From Actinopolymorpha pittospori (GTDB taxonomy: Bacteria > Actinomycetota > Actinomycetes > Propionibacteriales > Actinopolymorphaceae), in contig NZ_JADBEM010000001.1 in NCBI RefSeq assembly GCF_014873875.1, positions 7,874,001 through 7,938,000 of the forward strand: a stretch of 64,000 nucleotides of DNA. The letters run 5' to 3'. The position numbers and the translations under genes were made by a program. How positions within the stretch are numbered: position 1 is the first letter of the stretch; each line of letters starts with the position of its first letter. Below, piece after piece: positions 8,365 through 15,863 of this stretch. The notes below the pieces were generated by a model. It saw nothing but the letters and a program-made list of their open reading frames with translations. It had not been told where the DNA came from and did no database searches.

Positions 8365-9618
8365 CTATGTCGCGAGAGGCTTATCCGCGGGCGTGTTGAT
8401 CTTCCTGTTGGCCTGGTGGGTGGCGGGGTCGTAGCAGGTGCCGTCGCGCCAGCAGGCCCACATCACCCGCAGCCAGGTGCGGGCCAGGATGCGGATCGCG
8501 TGGGGGTGTCGCTTCTTGCGGGCTCTGGCGTCGTTGTAGATCTTCGCTGCCCAGGTACTGCCGTGGCGGCTGTTGTCGGCGAAGGTGGTCAGCGCGACGC
8601 GGGCTCGGCGGTTCGTCGCGAAGCGGAAGGCGACCGTGCGGGACTTGCCCGAGGCGCGGGTGAGGGGGACGACACCGGCCTCGGCGATGAGCTGTTCGCA
8701 GGTCTGAGCGCGTTCCAGGATCGGGCCGATCTCCCCGATGACCTGCCCGAGGCTGACCTTGCCGATGCGCGGCATGGTGGCGAACAGCGGCGCGTAGGGG
8801 TGGGCTTTGGTGGCCTCGGCGATGGTCTTGTCCAGTGTGCGGATGGTTCCGCGGATGCCCTGCACGAGCTGGACCTGAACGCGGACCAGCTGCCCGGTTA
8901 TCGCCTCGCTGAGACGCGAGGCCGCCTTCGGCGTGGCGCGCAGACGTTCGATCAGGACGCTTCCGGGCTTCTTGCCGGAGTAGCCGCGGCGCTTGCACCA
9001 GGCTTCCAGGCGCCCCGCGGTGAGCGTGGCGGCCGAGGCCGGGGTGGGGTACCGCTCCAGGAAGGCCATGGCGATGTCGCTGTCCAGGCTGGCGAAGACC
9101 GTCTTGCCGCCGGGCCAATGCTCGTCCAGCAGCGCGGCGAGCTGGTTGACGGCGGCGACCTTGGCCTCGACGTGGTCGGCCCGCTGACGCGCGAGGGCCT
9201 GCAGGTCGAGGGTGGCCTGCTCGGTGGGCTCCAGCCTCGGCAGCAGGTGGCCGTCGGTGCGCAGGTAATCGGCGAGCTTCATGCTGTCGCCGGCATCTGT
9301 CTTGGCCTTCGAAGCGCCCCAGCGCGCCCGCATCGCGTGGAAGGCGTTCGGGTGGACCGGCACGACCGGGTGCCCGGCGGCCAGCAGCCGGTCGACGGCC
9401 AGGCCCCGGGTGGTCTCAATGGCCACGGGCAGGCCGGCCGGGTTGCCGTGCTTGCGCAGTCGGGCCAGGGTCTTGGCGAACCCTTCCTCGGTGTGGGCCA
9501 GTTCCCACCGGTCGATGCGCTTGCCGGTGTCGTCCATGACGGTCACGTCATGGGTTTCGCTCGCCCAATCCCATCCGATGAACACGTGCGTCGTACTCCA
9601 AGGCGGTTCGAGGAGCAC
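8365..9618 (-). CDS. IS110-family transposase (DEDD recombinase)
   Basis: A 417-aa recombinase. The N-terminal RuvC-like DEDD domain shows D17 (FIGWDWASETHD), E68 (VAIETTRGLA), D108 and D111 (KAKTDAGDS). A helical middle part (about 130-270) leads to the C-terminal Tnp (PF02371-type) domain with MPRIGKVSLGQVIGEIG and the candidate catalytic serine S323 in LTRASGKSRTV. IS110 enzymes cut and rejoin DNA through this serine and are guided by a bridge RNA from the element's own non-coding end. The start is a GTG at 9618. The length is normal and no frameshift or lost catalytic residue is seen, so it may be active. Confidence 0.95.
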   Translation of the reverse strand: MLLEPPWSTTHVFIGWDWASETHDVTVMDDTGKRIDRWELAHTEEGFAKTLARLRKHGNPAGLPVAIETTRGLAVDRLLAAGHPVVPVHPNAFHAMRARWGASKAKTDAGDSMKLADYLRTDGHLLPRLEPTEQATLDLQALARQRADHVEAKVAAVNQLAALLDEHWPGGKTVFASLDSDIAMAFLERYPTPASAATLTAGRLEAWCKRRGYSGKKPGSVLIERLRATPKAASRLSEAITGQLVRVQVQLVQGIRGTIRTLDKTIAEATKAHPYAPLFATMPRIGKVSLGQVIGEIGPILERAQTCEQLIAEAGVVPLTRASGKSRTVAFRFATNRRARVALTTFADNSRHGSTWAAKIYNDARARKKRHPHAIRILARTWLRVMWACWRDGTCYDPATHQANRKINTPADKPLAT

Positions 9619-9824
9619 CTGCCCGGTGGTGAGGTCGTCTGCCGGGAGCTCATTAATCGGCCCTCTGCGGGGCGTGTCCCTGAAGCCGATCAGACGACCT
9701 CGGCCCGGCGGGGCTGGCGGAACTCATGCTGGCCGTCGAACAGCTCGCATTACTGGCCATGCACCCACCGGGACCGAGAGGTCACAACCCTACCCGTGAG
9801 GGCTGCAGAAGGGATGGTCCTCTA
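9619..9824 (-). ncRNA. Predicted bridge RNA of the IS110 element
   Basis: The non-coding left end can fold into two stem / internal-loop / hairpin units, as in known IS110 bridge RNAs. Putative target-binding loop: stem 9704-9712 with 9764-9772 (9 bp, one G-U), holding RNA GCAUGAG (9729-9723), complementary to CTCATGC of the reconstructed target, and GGGUGC (9766-9761) opposite the left target GGATGC. Putative donor-binding loop: perfect 11-bp stem 9631-9641 with 9691-9701, apical hairpin 9660-9663/9670-9673, holding RNA UAAUGAG (9655-9649), complementary to the element end CTCATTA, and UUCAGGGA (9684-9677), resembling the other end TCAGGAAA. Exact RNA ends are unknown. Confidence 0.75.
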
Positions 9825-10631
9825 ATGAGCATCCTCGCCGAGCCCATCGTCGGGAATCCCCACGCTCCGGTCGCCCGACTGAACCCGGTGACGAAGCTCG
9901 TCGCGGCGTTCGCGGTGATGATCGGGCTGCTTCTCACCGGGGACGCGGTGACCCCCGCCCTGGTCCTTGCGATCGAACTCGTCGCGATCTCGATGGCCGG
10001 CCTGCGGTGGGGCGTGTTCCTCCGCCGCATCTGGTTGCTGTTCCTCACCACCGCGGGGATCGGCCTGTCGACGCTGCTCTTCACCGACCGCGACACCGGC
10101 ACCCTGTGGCTTTCCGCCGGACCGGTCCACGTCACGACCGGCAGCCTGCTGGCCGCGACCGCGATCGTGCTGCGCGTACTCGCGATCAGCCTTCCCGGTG
10201 TCGTGGCGTTCGCCTCGACCGACCCGACGGAGTTCGCGGACGCACTGGTGGAGCACCTCCACGCTCCCCCACGCTTCACGTTCGGCGCGCTCGCGGCGTT
10301 CCGGCTCCTCCCGGTGCTCGGTGACGAGTGGCGGACGTTGCTGCTCGCCCGCCGGGCGCGTGGCATCGACGCCGGCCGCTCGCCGCTACGACGGGTGCGG
10401 CTGTTCGCCTCCGGGGTGTTCGCCCTCCTGGTCGGTGCCATCCGGCGCGGCGTACGGCTGGCGACGGCGATGGAGTCGCGCGGCTTCACCGACCGTCCCG
10501 ACCGGACCCTCGCCCGACCGCGGCCGCTGAGGCGTTCGGACTGGCTCTTCCTCGTCGGGACGTGTGCCGCGGTCGTCGGCGCCACCCTGGCGAGCCTCGC
10601 GCTCGGTACCTGGCGCTTCCTGTTCTGGTGA
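9825..10631 (+). CDS. ykoC: Thiamin/HMP ECF-type transporter transmembrane component YkoC
   Basis: EcfT-type coupling protein (268 aa) linking YkoE to the YkoD ATPase. It has about five membrane helices (including KLVAAFAVMIGLLLTG and a cluster at about 100-130) and the EcfT coupling-helix motif LLLARRARGID (about 171-181), with a second such element near VRLATAMESRGFTDRP. The ATG at 9825 lies in the ATGAG copy at the IS junction. Before the insertion this start would have overlapped the ykoD stop; now AGAAGGGA (9807-9814), contributed by the IS end, sits 10 nt upstream and can serve as ribosome-binding site. An upstream in-frame ATG at 9726 lies wholly inside the IS. Confidence 0.92.
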   Translation: MSILAEPIVGNPHAPVARLNPVTKLVAAFAVMIGLLLTGDAVTPALVLAIELVAISMAGLRWGVFLRRIWLLFLTTAGIGLSTLLFTDRDTGTLWLSAGPVHVTTGSLLAATAIVLRVLAISLPGVVAFASTDPTEFADALVEHLHAPPRFTFGALAAFRLLPVLGDEWRTLLLARRARGIDAGRSPLRRVRLFASGVFALLVGAIRRGVRLATAMESRGFTDRPDRTLARPRPLRRSDWLFLVGTCAAVVGATLASLALGTWRFLFW

Positions 10632-10811
10632 GCGGCGGGATCAGGTGGCGGCGGTGCTCGCAGCGCCTGTTCCGGGAGTGGACGGCACGACTTTCGTCGC
10701 GGAATCCTCGGGCGCGCACCCACGTTCGTGGCATGGTCCCCTGACATTTGTCATCGACGGGTCCGACGATCCCCCATGGCGACGTCGTCGCGGCTTCGGG
10801 ACACTGGGGCG

Positions 10812-11354
10812 GTGACTTCGCAGCAGATCCCGCAGAAGCACCCAGAGCACCCCGAAACGGGCGAGCTCCCCCTAGAGCTTCGGCCACCGCGCCACCGCGT
10901 CTCCTCCGCCGCCATCAGGTACTGGACGACTCGGGCCCTCCTCGGTTGGCTCGTCCTGACCGCAGTCCAGGTGGTGTGGCTAGTCCTCGGCCGGGACCAC
11001 CTGGGCTGGCGCATCCCGATCCTGGTGGCCACCCTGGTCCTCGGCGCCGCGCACGTCATGGTGATGCCGCGCTGGCGCTACGCCGTGCACCGCTGGGAGT
11101 CGACGGCGGAGGCCGTCTACACGCAGTCAGGCTGGTTCGACCAGGAGCGCAGGATCGCCCCGATCTCCCGGATCCAGACGGTCGACAGCGAACGCGGACC
11201 GCTGGAGCAGATCTTCGGCCTCTCCAACGTCACGGTCACGACGGCGTCGGCGGCCGGGCCGTTGAAGATCAACGGACTCGACCGGGACACCGCACAGCGC
11301 CTGGTCGACGACCTCACGAGCACCACCCAGGCCACGCACGGTGACGCGACATGA
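10812..11354 (+). CDS. PH-domain (bPH2/DUF304) membrane protein, YdbS-like
   Basis: A 180-aa protein with two transmembrane helices (residues about 46-63 and 71-88) followed by one bacterial PH domain: RWRYAVHRWESTAEAVYTQS then RIAPISRIQTVDSERGPLEQ and IFGLSNVTVTTAS. This architecture is that of YdbS. The GTG start at 10812 follows GGGGCG; a longer in-frame ATG at 10728 is less likely. It is ATGA-coupled to the YdbT-like gene. In Bacillus the YdbS/YdbT pair is linked to resistance to certain bacteriocins; the role here is unknown. The 180-bp gap before it (10632-10811) holds nothing I can identify. Confidence 0.85.
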   Translation: MTSQQIPQKHPEHPETGELPLELRPPRHRVSSAAIRYWTTRALLGWLVLTAVQVVWLVLGRDHLGWRIPILVATLVLGAAHVMVMPRWRYAVHRWESTAEAVYTQSGWFDQERRIAPISRIQTVDSERGPLEQIFGLSNVTVTTASAAGPLKINGLDRDTAQRLVDDLTSTTQATHGDAT

Positions 11355-13078
11355 GCCGGTCCGACCCCACCCACTCCGACCCGACCCACTCCGCCGACCC
11401 GACCCCCGCCGCCGACCCGACCCCCGCGGCCGACTCCGCACCGCCTCACACAGACGCCGGGAACGAGCCGACGACCGACACCCACGGCTGGCGGCGGCTC
11501 AGTGGCCGGATGCTCGCCGTCCACCCCGTCCAGGAACTGGTCCGGACCTTCCCCGCCCTGATCGGCCTCCTCATCGCCGGCAGCAGCAGCGGCCACGGAT
11601 CGCTGTGGAGCCTGATCGGCCTGGCGGCGGTGATCGTCCTCGGCACGCTGCGGTGGTTCACCACGACCTACCGGATCACTCCGGACCAGGTGCAGGTACG
11701 CCGCGGCCTGCTACGTCGCCGCGTCCTCACCGTCCCACGGGACCGCGTCCGCACGGTCGACGTCACCGCGAACGCCATGCACCGGCTCGTCGGGCTCGCC
11801 CGCGTCGTGATCGGCACCGGCCGCTCCGACCGCAAGGGCGAGGACGGCCTGAAGCTCGACGCTCTGGCCGCACCCGACGCCCACCGGCTGCGCGAGGAAC
11901 TCCTGCATCGCGCCCTCCACGTGGACACCGCGCCCGTCGCCACCCACGTCACAGCCCAATCCACCGGCACAGGCACAGGCACCACGGTGGCCGGGCCGCT
12001 CCCCTCGCGCGCCCACGCAGACCCACGTCCGGCCGGCACGTCGCCGGAGACCCGACTGGCCACTCTCCGACCGAGTTGGATCAGGTACGGCCCGTTCACG
12101 CTGTCCGGCCTGATCACCATCGGCGTCCTCGTCGGCTTCGGCGGCCGAGCCCTGTCGGAAGCGCGGATCGACCCGCAGGAGTTCGGCCCCGTGCACCTTC
12201 TGCTGACCCACCTGCAGCGGGTCGGCTGGGTCGTCGCGGGCCTGGAGGTCCTGGCTGTCCTCGTCGTCCTCACGGCGGTCGCCTCGACCCTCGCCTACGT
12301 CCTGGCGTTCTGGAACTTCCGGCTCTCCCGGCACGTCGGCGGCAGCCTGCACGTCAACCGCGGCCTCATCACGACCCGCGCGACGAGCATCGAGGAACGC
12401 CGGATGCGCGGGGTGGAGTTGAGCGAGCCGTTGCTGCTGCGCGCCGCCGGTGGCGCGCGCTGCATCGCGATCGCGACCGGCCTACGGGTCGGGCGTGGCG
12501 CCGAACGCGGTGGCTCGCTGCTGCTTCCGCCGGCTCCCCGCGGGGTCGCCGTCAAGGTCGCCGGTGACGTGTTCGGCCGGACCGAACCCTTCACCCGAGC
12601 GCTCACGCCACACGGGAGCGTTGCCCGACGCCGGCGCTACACCCGTGCCCTCGGCGGAACCGCGGTGTTCGTCGCGGTGCTGGCGGTGCTCCACTCGCTG
12701 GTCGGACTGCCCTCGTGGGCGTGGGAGACGTCCCTGCTGCTCCTCCCCTGCGCCGCTCTCGTCGCCGGTGACCGGTCCCGCAGTCTCGGCCACGCGCTGG
12801 CCGACGGGGCGCTCGTGTGCCGGTTGGGTTCGCTCATCCGCCGCCGCAGCGTGCTCGCCTGCGACGGCGTCATCGGGTGGAACATGCATCGCTCGTACTT
12901 CCAGCGCCGGGCCGGGTTGATGACGCTCACCGCGACCACCGCCGCGGGACGCCAGCACTACGACATCCAGGACGTGGAGATGGCGACCGGCCTGCGGCTC
13001 GCCGACCAGGCCGTACCCGGCCTGCTCACACCGTTCCTCGTGGGCGCCGACGCGACCAAGAACGCCACGGCCGGATAG
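11351..13078 (+). CDS. PH-domain (bPH2/DUF304) membrane protein, YdbT-like
   Basis: A 575-aa membrane protein. The first 45 residues are a low-complexity tail with repeats of DPTHS and DPTPAAD. Paired hydrophobic helices (about 75-100, 255-275, 300-325 and 440-470) alternate with three PH domains, seen as FTTTYRITPDQVQVRRGLLR, then FWNFRLSRHVGGSLHVNRG with TSIEERRMRGVELSEPLLLR, and a third around VCRLGSLIRRRSVLACDGVI. This is the YdbT layout. The gene overlaps its YdbS-like partner by ATGA. Both products should act at the cell membrane. Confidence 0.85.
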   Translation: MSRSDPTHSDPTHSADPTPAADPTPAADSAPPHTDAGNEPTTDTHGWRRLSGRMLAVHPVQELVRTFPALIGLLIAGSSSGHGSLWSLIGLAAVIVLGTLRWFTTTYRITPDQVQVRRGLLRRRVLTVPRDRVRTVDVTANAMHRLVGLARVVIGTGRSDRKGEDGLKLDALAAPDAHRLREELLHRALHVDTAPVATHVTAQSTGTGTGTTVAGPLPSRAHADPRPAGTSPETRLATLRPSWIRYGPFTLSGLITIGVLVGFGGRALSEARIDPQEFGPVHLLLTHLQRVGWVVAGLEVLAVLVVLTAVASTLAYVLAFWNFRLSRHVGGSLHVNRGLITTRATSIEERRMRGVELSEPLLLRAAGGARCIAIATGLRVGRGAERGGSLLLPPAPRGVAVKVAGDVFGRTEPFTRALTPHGSVARRRRYTRALGGTAVFVAVLAVLHSLVGLPSWAWETSLLLLPCAALVAGDRSRSLGHALADGALVCRLGSLIRRRSVLACDGVIGWNMHRSYFQRRAGLMTLTATTAAGRQHYDIQDVEMATGLRLADQAVPGLLTPFLVGADATKNATAG

Positions 13079-13103
13079 CACCAGCAGGAGAAACGAACGG
13101 AAA

Positions 13104-13161
13104 GGGTGGCGGCGCGACCCGTGCGTTGGCAGTAGGTCATCGCCAGGTCGCGCCGCCACCC
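13104..13161. terminator. Bidirectional terminator between the YdbT-like and DUF397 genes
   Basis: A perfect 16-bp inverted repeat, GGGTGGCGGCGCGACC (13104-13119) with its complement at 13146-13161, and a 26-nt loop. It lies between two convergent genes and could serve both. Confidence 0.75.
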
Positions 13162-13171
13162 ACCATTGGAA

Positions 13172-13429
13172 TCAGTTCAGTTCGAACTCGCCGGCCCGGA
13201 CACCGCCGACGAAGTTCTTCCAGGCTCCGGCGCTGAACGCCAGGACCGGCCCGCCGCGGTCCTTGGAGTCGCGGACCGCGACGCGCCCGAGCGCGCCGCG
13301 CTCGATCCGCCTGTCACCACCACGGTCGTGGGCACGCCAGGCGGCGACCTCCACACAACTCGAGCCGTTGCCGCAGTAGCTGCTCGTCCGCCACGCCAGG
13401 CCCGCCGGGCCCATTTCGAGCGTCCGCAT
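13172..13429 (-). CDS. DUF397 family protein
   Basis: An 85-aa DUF397 protein. It shows the family's AWRTSSYCGNGSSCVEVAAW, then RVAVRDSKDRGGPVLAFSAG and WKNFVGGVRAGEF. These small proteins are very common in actinobacteria beside XRE/DUF5753 regulators and probably act as their partners or antagonists (known association, mechanism poorly defined). Here a 20-odd residue insert (HDRGGDRRIERGALG) separates the two conserved parts. Its ATG directly follows the regulator's TAG stop, so the two are co-translated. Confidence 0.93.
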   Translation of the reverse strand: MRTLEMGPAGLAWRTSSYCGNGSSCVEVAAWRAHDRGGDRRIERGALGRVAVRDSKDRGGPVLAFSAGAWKNFVGGVRAGEFELN

Positions 13430-14311
13430 CTATCTCTCCTCGGATCTACTCATGATCTTTTCCGCCGCCTGCGTGAGAAAGTCGACCGAATCAGCTGGAC
13501 TCAGCGCCATGGCCCGCAGGTGGTCGAAAGCCAACGTATACCGGTAGATCTCGGCATGGCTTTCGACATACCGATTGGCGGTCATGGTCTCGACATAAAC
13601 CGCATCCGGTTCATGAGGATTAGGAAATTCCAAGATGTCGAACGAGCCGGCGCTCGCCGGATGGGCGCCGGCGGACGCGGGAAGGACCTGGACGGTCACA
13701 TTGTCGCGCTCGGCGTACTCCCGGAGCTTGTCGTACTGCTCGGCCATGATCTTGGGAGATCCGACGACCCAGCTCAACGCCGGCTCGGCGATCACCAACC
13801 AGAACCGAAGTGGGTCCCGCTCGCGGGTGAGCAGCCGCTGCCGGGTCATGCGGACCTCGACCCGCCGGTCGATCTCGGCCGGCGAGGAAAGTCCCATCGT
13901 GGCGCCGCGGATGATGTCGCGCGCGTAGCTCTCGGTCTGCATCAAACCGTGGATCACGTGGGCGTTGTAGGAACGCATCCCGGCAAGTTGCGCTTCGAGT
14001 TCGATGTAGTCGATGTAGTCGCTCGGCACGAACTCCGCATAGGCGTCCCACCAACCCTTGGTCCGGGCGGTGCGGGTCTTGCTCAGGATCGCGGTGCGGC
14101 GTTCGCCTTCGACGCCGTACAGGTCGAGCAGGAGATTGAGGTCCTTGGAGTTGACGCCGACGATCGCGGTCTCGATCCGGCTGATCTTGGCGACCGACCA
14201 GCCGAGGCGCGCGGCGACCTCTTCCAGGGTGACCTGTGCCCGCTCGCGGAACAGCCGTAGCTCCGCCGCGAGTCGACGGCGTTGAATCGTTGGGGGTTTG
14301 GTACTCGGCAT
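13430..14311 (-). CDS. XRE-family helix-turn-helix regulator with DUF5753 domain
   Basis: A 293-aa DNA-binding regulator. The N-terminal helix-turn-helix (residues about 11-65) includes RLFRERAQVTLEEVAARLGW and SVAKISRIETAIVGVNSKDL. A DUF5753 sensor-like domain (about 100-280) contains YIELEAQLAGMRSYNAHVIH, GLMQTESYARDIIRGA and the conserved FWLVIAEPAL. This is the standard partner of DUF397. The ATG at 14311 has GGAAGAA upstream; an earlier in-frame ATG at 14401 is unlikely. It is transcribed divergently from the 111-aa ORF and half-methyltransferase, which it may regulate (inference). Confidence 0.93.
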   Translation of the reverse strand: MPSTKPPTIQRRRLAAELRLFRERAQVTLEEVAARLGWSVAKISRIETAIVGVNSKDLNLLLDLYGVEGERRTAILSKTRTARTKGWWDAYAEFVPSDYIDYIELEAQLAGMRSYNAHVIHGLMQTESYARDIIRGATMGLSSPAEIDRRVEVRMTRQRLLTRERDPLRFWLVIAEPALSWVVGSPKIMAEQYDKLREYAERDNVTVQVLPASAGAHPASAGSFDILEFPNPHEPDAVYVETMTANRYVESHAEIYRYTLAFDHLRAMALSPADSVDFLTQAAEKIMSRSEER

Positions 14312-14403
14312 GCTTCTTCCACGTCCGAAGATGTTTGGACCTCTGATCTTGGGGGAAGTGAGCGCTTCTCGCACCAAGATTGACTGAACCGGGTACTGCA
14401 CGA

Positions 14404-14429
14404 CACAAGTGCAAATTTACGCATTCGTG
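14404..14429. promoter_or_regulatory. Candidate operator: AT-rich imperfect dyad between divergent genes
   Basis: CACAAGTGC (14404-14412) and GCATTCGTG (14421-14429) form an inverted repeat with 7 of 9 positions matching around an AT-rich 8-nt spacer. The whole 14312-14508 intergenic region is clearly more AT-rich than its surroundings. The position fits a regulator binding site, but this is inference only. Confidence 0.35.
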
Positions 14430-14508
14430 TTGTAGAAGGACTTGCTCAGGATTACGGTCGGCTCAGGATCGCGCAGCACGCCATCACATTGACGGGGAGG
14501 TTCGTGCG

Positions 14509-14844
14509 ATGGCAACCATGACACCCACAGTTGCGTGGGTTACGGGGAGAAGGGCGGCATTGCCCACCGATGCCAGGTTCTTCATACCCCACCATGACCG
14601 GCCCGCGTGGCCGGAAACCGAACTCGATCGTCGCGCACAGGACCTGGCGACAATTCACCGGCCGGACCAAGACCCGCTCCGCTGGCGCCGTCGTTGGGGG
14701 GTGCTGCCCTGGCCCGGCCTCGAAGAACCGCGTTGCGTGTTCTGCGGCCGCGCCTGGCTGTGCCCACCCGCCGCCTGGGCACACGCCCAACTGTCCGCCC
14801 ACGGACACAACCGCCGCGAGCACCTCAGCGAGGAGGCCCCCTAA
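14509..14844 (+). CDS. Small hypothetical protein with a single CxxC pair
   Basis: A 111-aa protein of unrecognised family. It is Trp- and Pro-rich, and contains a CxxC pair in PRCVFCGRAWLCPPAAW (about 79-95) with a third Cys, followed by HAQLSAHGHNRREH, giving a possible zinc-binding site with Cys and His. There is no signal peptide or membrane segment. ATG 14509 has GGGGAGG about 9 nt upstream. Its TAA overlaps the next ATG by one base (TAATG). The position, downstream of a divergent XRE/DUF397 pair and before a methyltransferase remnant, suggests one regulated cassette. Confidence 0.7.
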   Translation: MATMTPTVAWVTGRRAALPTDARFFIPHHDRPAWPETELDRRAQDLATIHRPDQDPLRWRRRWGVLPWPGLEEPRCVFCGRAWLCPPAAWAHAQLSAHGHNRREHLSEEAP

Positions 14845-15716
14845 TGTCCGCGCCGCCATTCGACGACGCACCGAGCACCATCGAGCAGGAGGACCGTCCC
14901 ATCCCCACCGCCACCACCCACGGCGAGGCACCGGCCGCCACCGCCGCGCAACCCGCCACGCTCCGGATCACCCCCACCCAGACCCTCCCGCCCGACGTCG
15001 CCAACGGTGTGTACGACCAGGTCGTCGCGACCGAGCCAGTGCGCGAGATCCCCTATAGCTGGGTCCAGTTGGTACGGCCGGGCGGCGAGCTCGTGGTGTC
15101 CTGGCGCAATCCCTTCGCCGGCCCCGTACGCGCCCGCCTGTCGGTCAGCGAGGACGGCCGCGCGGCCGGCAACTTCGTCGAGTGGACCGGATGCCCCGAG
15201 GGCGACGAGCACGCGGGCGTCATCACCGAGGCGGAGAGCGCGGTGCCGTGGTATCGCACCACGACCAGCCTCGACCCGCACGCCGTCTGGTCCGACCCCG
15301 CGGCGCTGTTCGCGCTCGGGATCAGGTTGCCCCGGCTGCGGTGGGCACAGACCGGTTCCAGCTACGTCGGCTCCCCCCGAACCGACGTCGCACGGGCCGA
15401 CGCCTCGAGCGACGTCCACGACACCATGGCGGACTCGACACCGCCGAGCGCCAAGGACGACCGCACGGGTTCGGGCCCGTTGCGCTACTGGATCCACGAC
15501 GAGGCGTCCTGTGCGTGTGCGCGGAACCTTCCCTCCGGTGAGATCCAGGTCGAGCAGCACGGACCCCGGCTGCTGTGGCGGGAGGTCGAGGCCGCCTACA
15601 AGTGGTGGGAGGAGCAGGACCATCCGGCGTTCGACCGGTTCGGCATCAGCGTGACGTCGTTCGGCCAGTTCGCCTGGCTCGGCCACCGCTGCTCGGGACG
15701 AATCTGGCGGATCTAG
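14844..15716 (+). CDS. Amino-truncated methyltransferase of the ATP-grasp RiPP (TgmC-like) family
   Basis: A 290-aa protein. From residue about 50 it matches, by eye, the C-terminal half of the PCMT-like methyltransferases found in ATP-grasp peptide maturase systems: YDQVVATEPVREIPYSWVQL, RPGGELVVSWRNPF, then QHGPRLLWREVEAAYKWWEE and FDRFGISVTSFGQFAWLG. The expected N-terminal Rossmann region with its glycine-rich SAM-binding motif is absent; instead there are about 50 residues of Ala/Pro/Thr-rich sequence. Catalysis as a normal methyltransferase is therefore doubtful. Neither an ATP-grasp gene nor a precursor peptide is seen nearby. It could be a decayed remnant or a repurposed binding protein; the frame is intact and translationally coupled to the gene before it. 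Confidence 0.7.
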   Translation: MSAPPFDDAPSTIEQEDRPIPTATTHGEAPAATAAQPATLRITPTQTLPPDVANGVYDQVVATEPVREIPYSWVQLVRPGGELVVSWRNPFAGPVRARLSVSEDGRAAGNFVEWTGCPEGDEHAGVITEAESAVPWYRTTTSLDPHAVWSDPAALFALGIRLPRLRWAQTGSSYVGSPRTDVARADASSDVHDTMADSTPPSAKDDRTGSGPLRYWIHDEASCACARNLPSGEIQVEQHGPRLLWREVEAAYKWWEEQDHPAFDRFGISVTSFGQFAWLGHRCSGRIWRI

Positions 15717-15863
15717 CGCTTCGGGACGGCTCCCCCGAAATCCTCTGGTTTGCCACGGGATGATTCCGGACAGACTTCGCAGCGATATGCGCATTCGGAC
15801 AACGATGATCGTCTGCGCCCTGCGCATGGGCGCGGCGATGGCGGTCCGACTTACTGCCGGGGA

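Larger units (their letters stand above)
8349..9829 (-). mobile_element. IS110-family insertion sequence inserted between ykoD and ykoC
   Basis: About 1.48 kb, flanked by ATGAG at 8344-8348 and 9825-9829. Removing one copy restores an uninterrupted ykoD-ykoC ATGA junction. The element has the IS110 layout: no terminal inverted repeats, one transposase gene, a long non-coding end before the gene (about 206 bp, 9619-9824) and a short end after it (about 16 bp, 8349-8364). Read in transposase orientation, both junctions carry CTCAT, which includes the CT used as core dinucleotide by the well-studied IS621. The precise boundary within the shared 5 bp cannot be fixed. The transporter genes on both sides remain intact. 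Confidence 0.88.
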
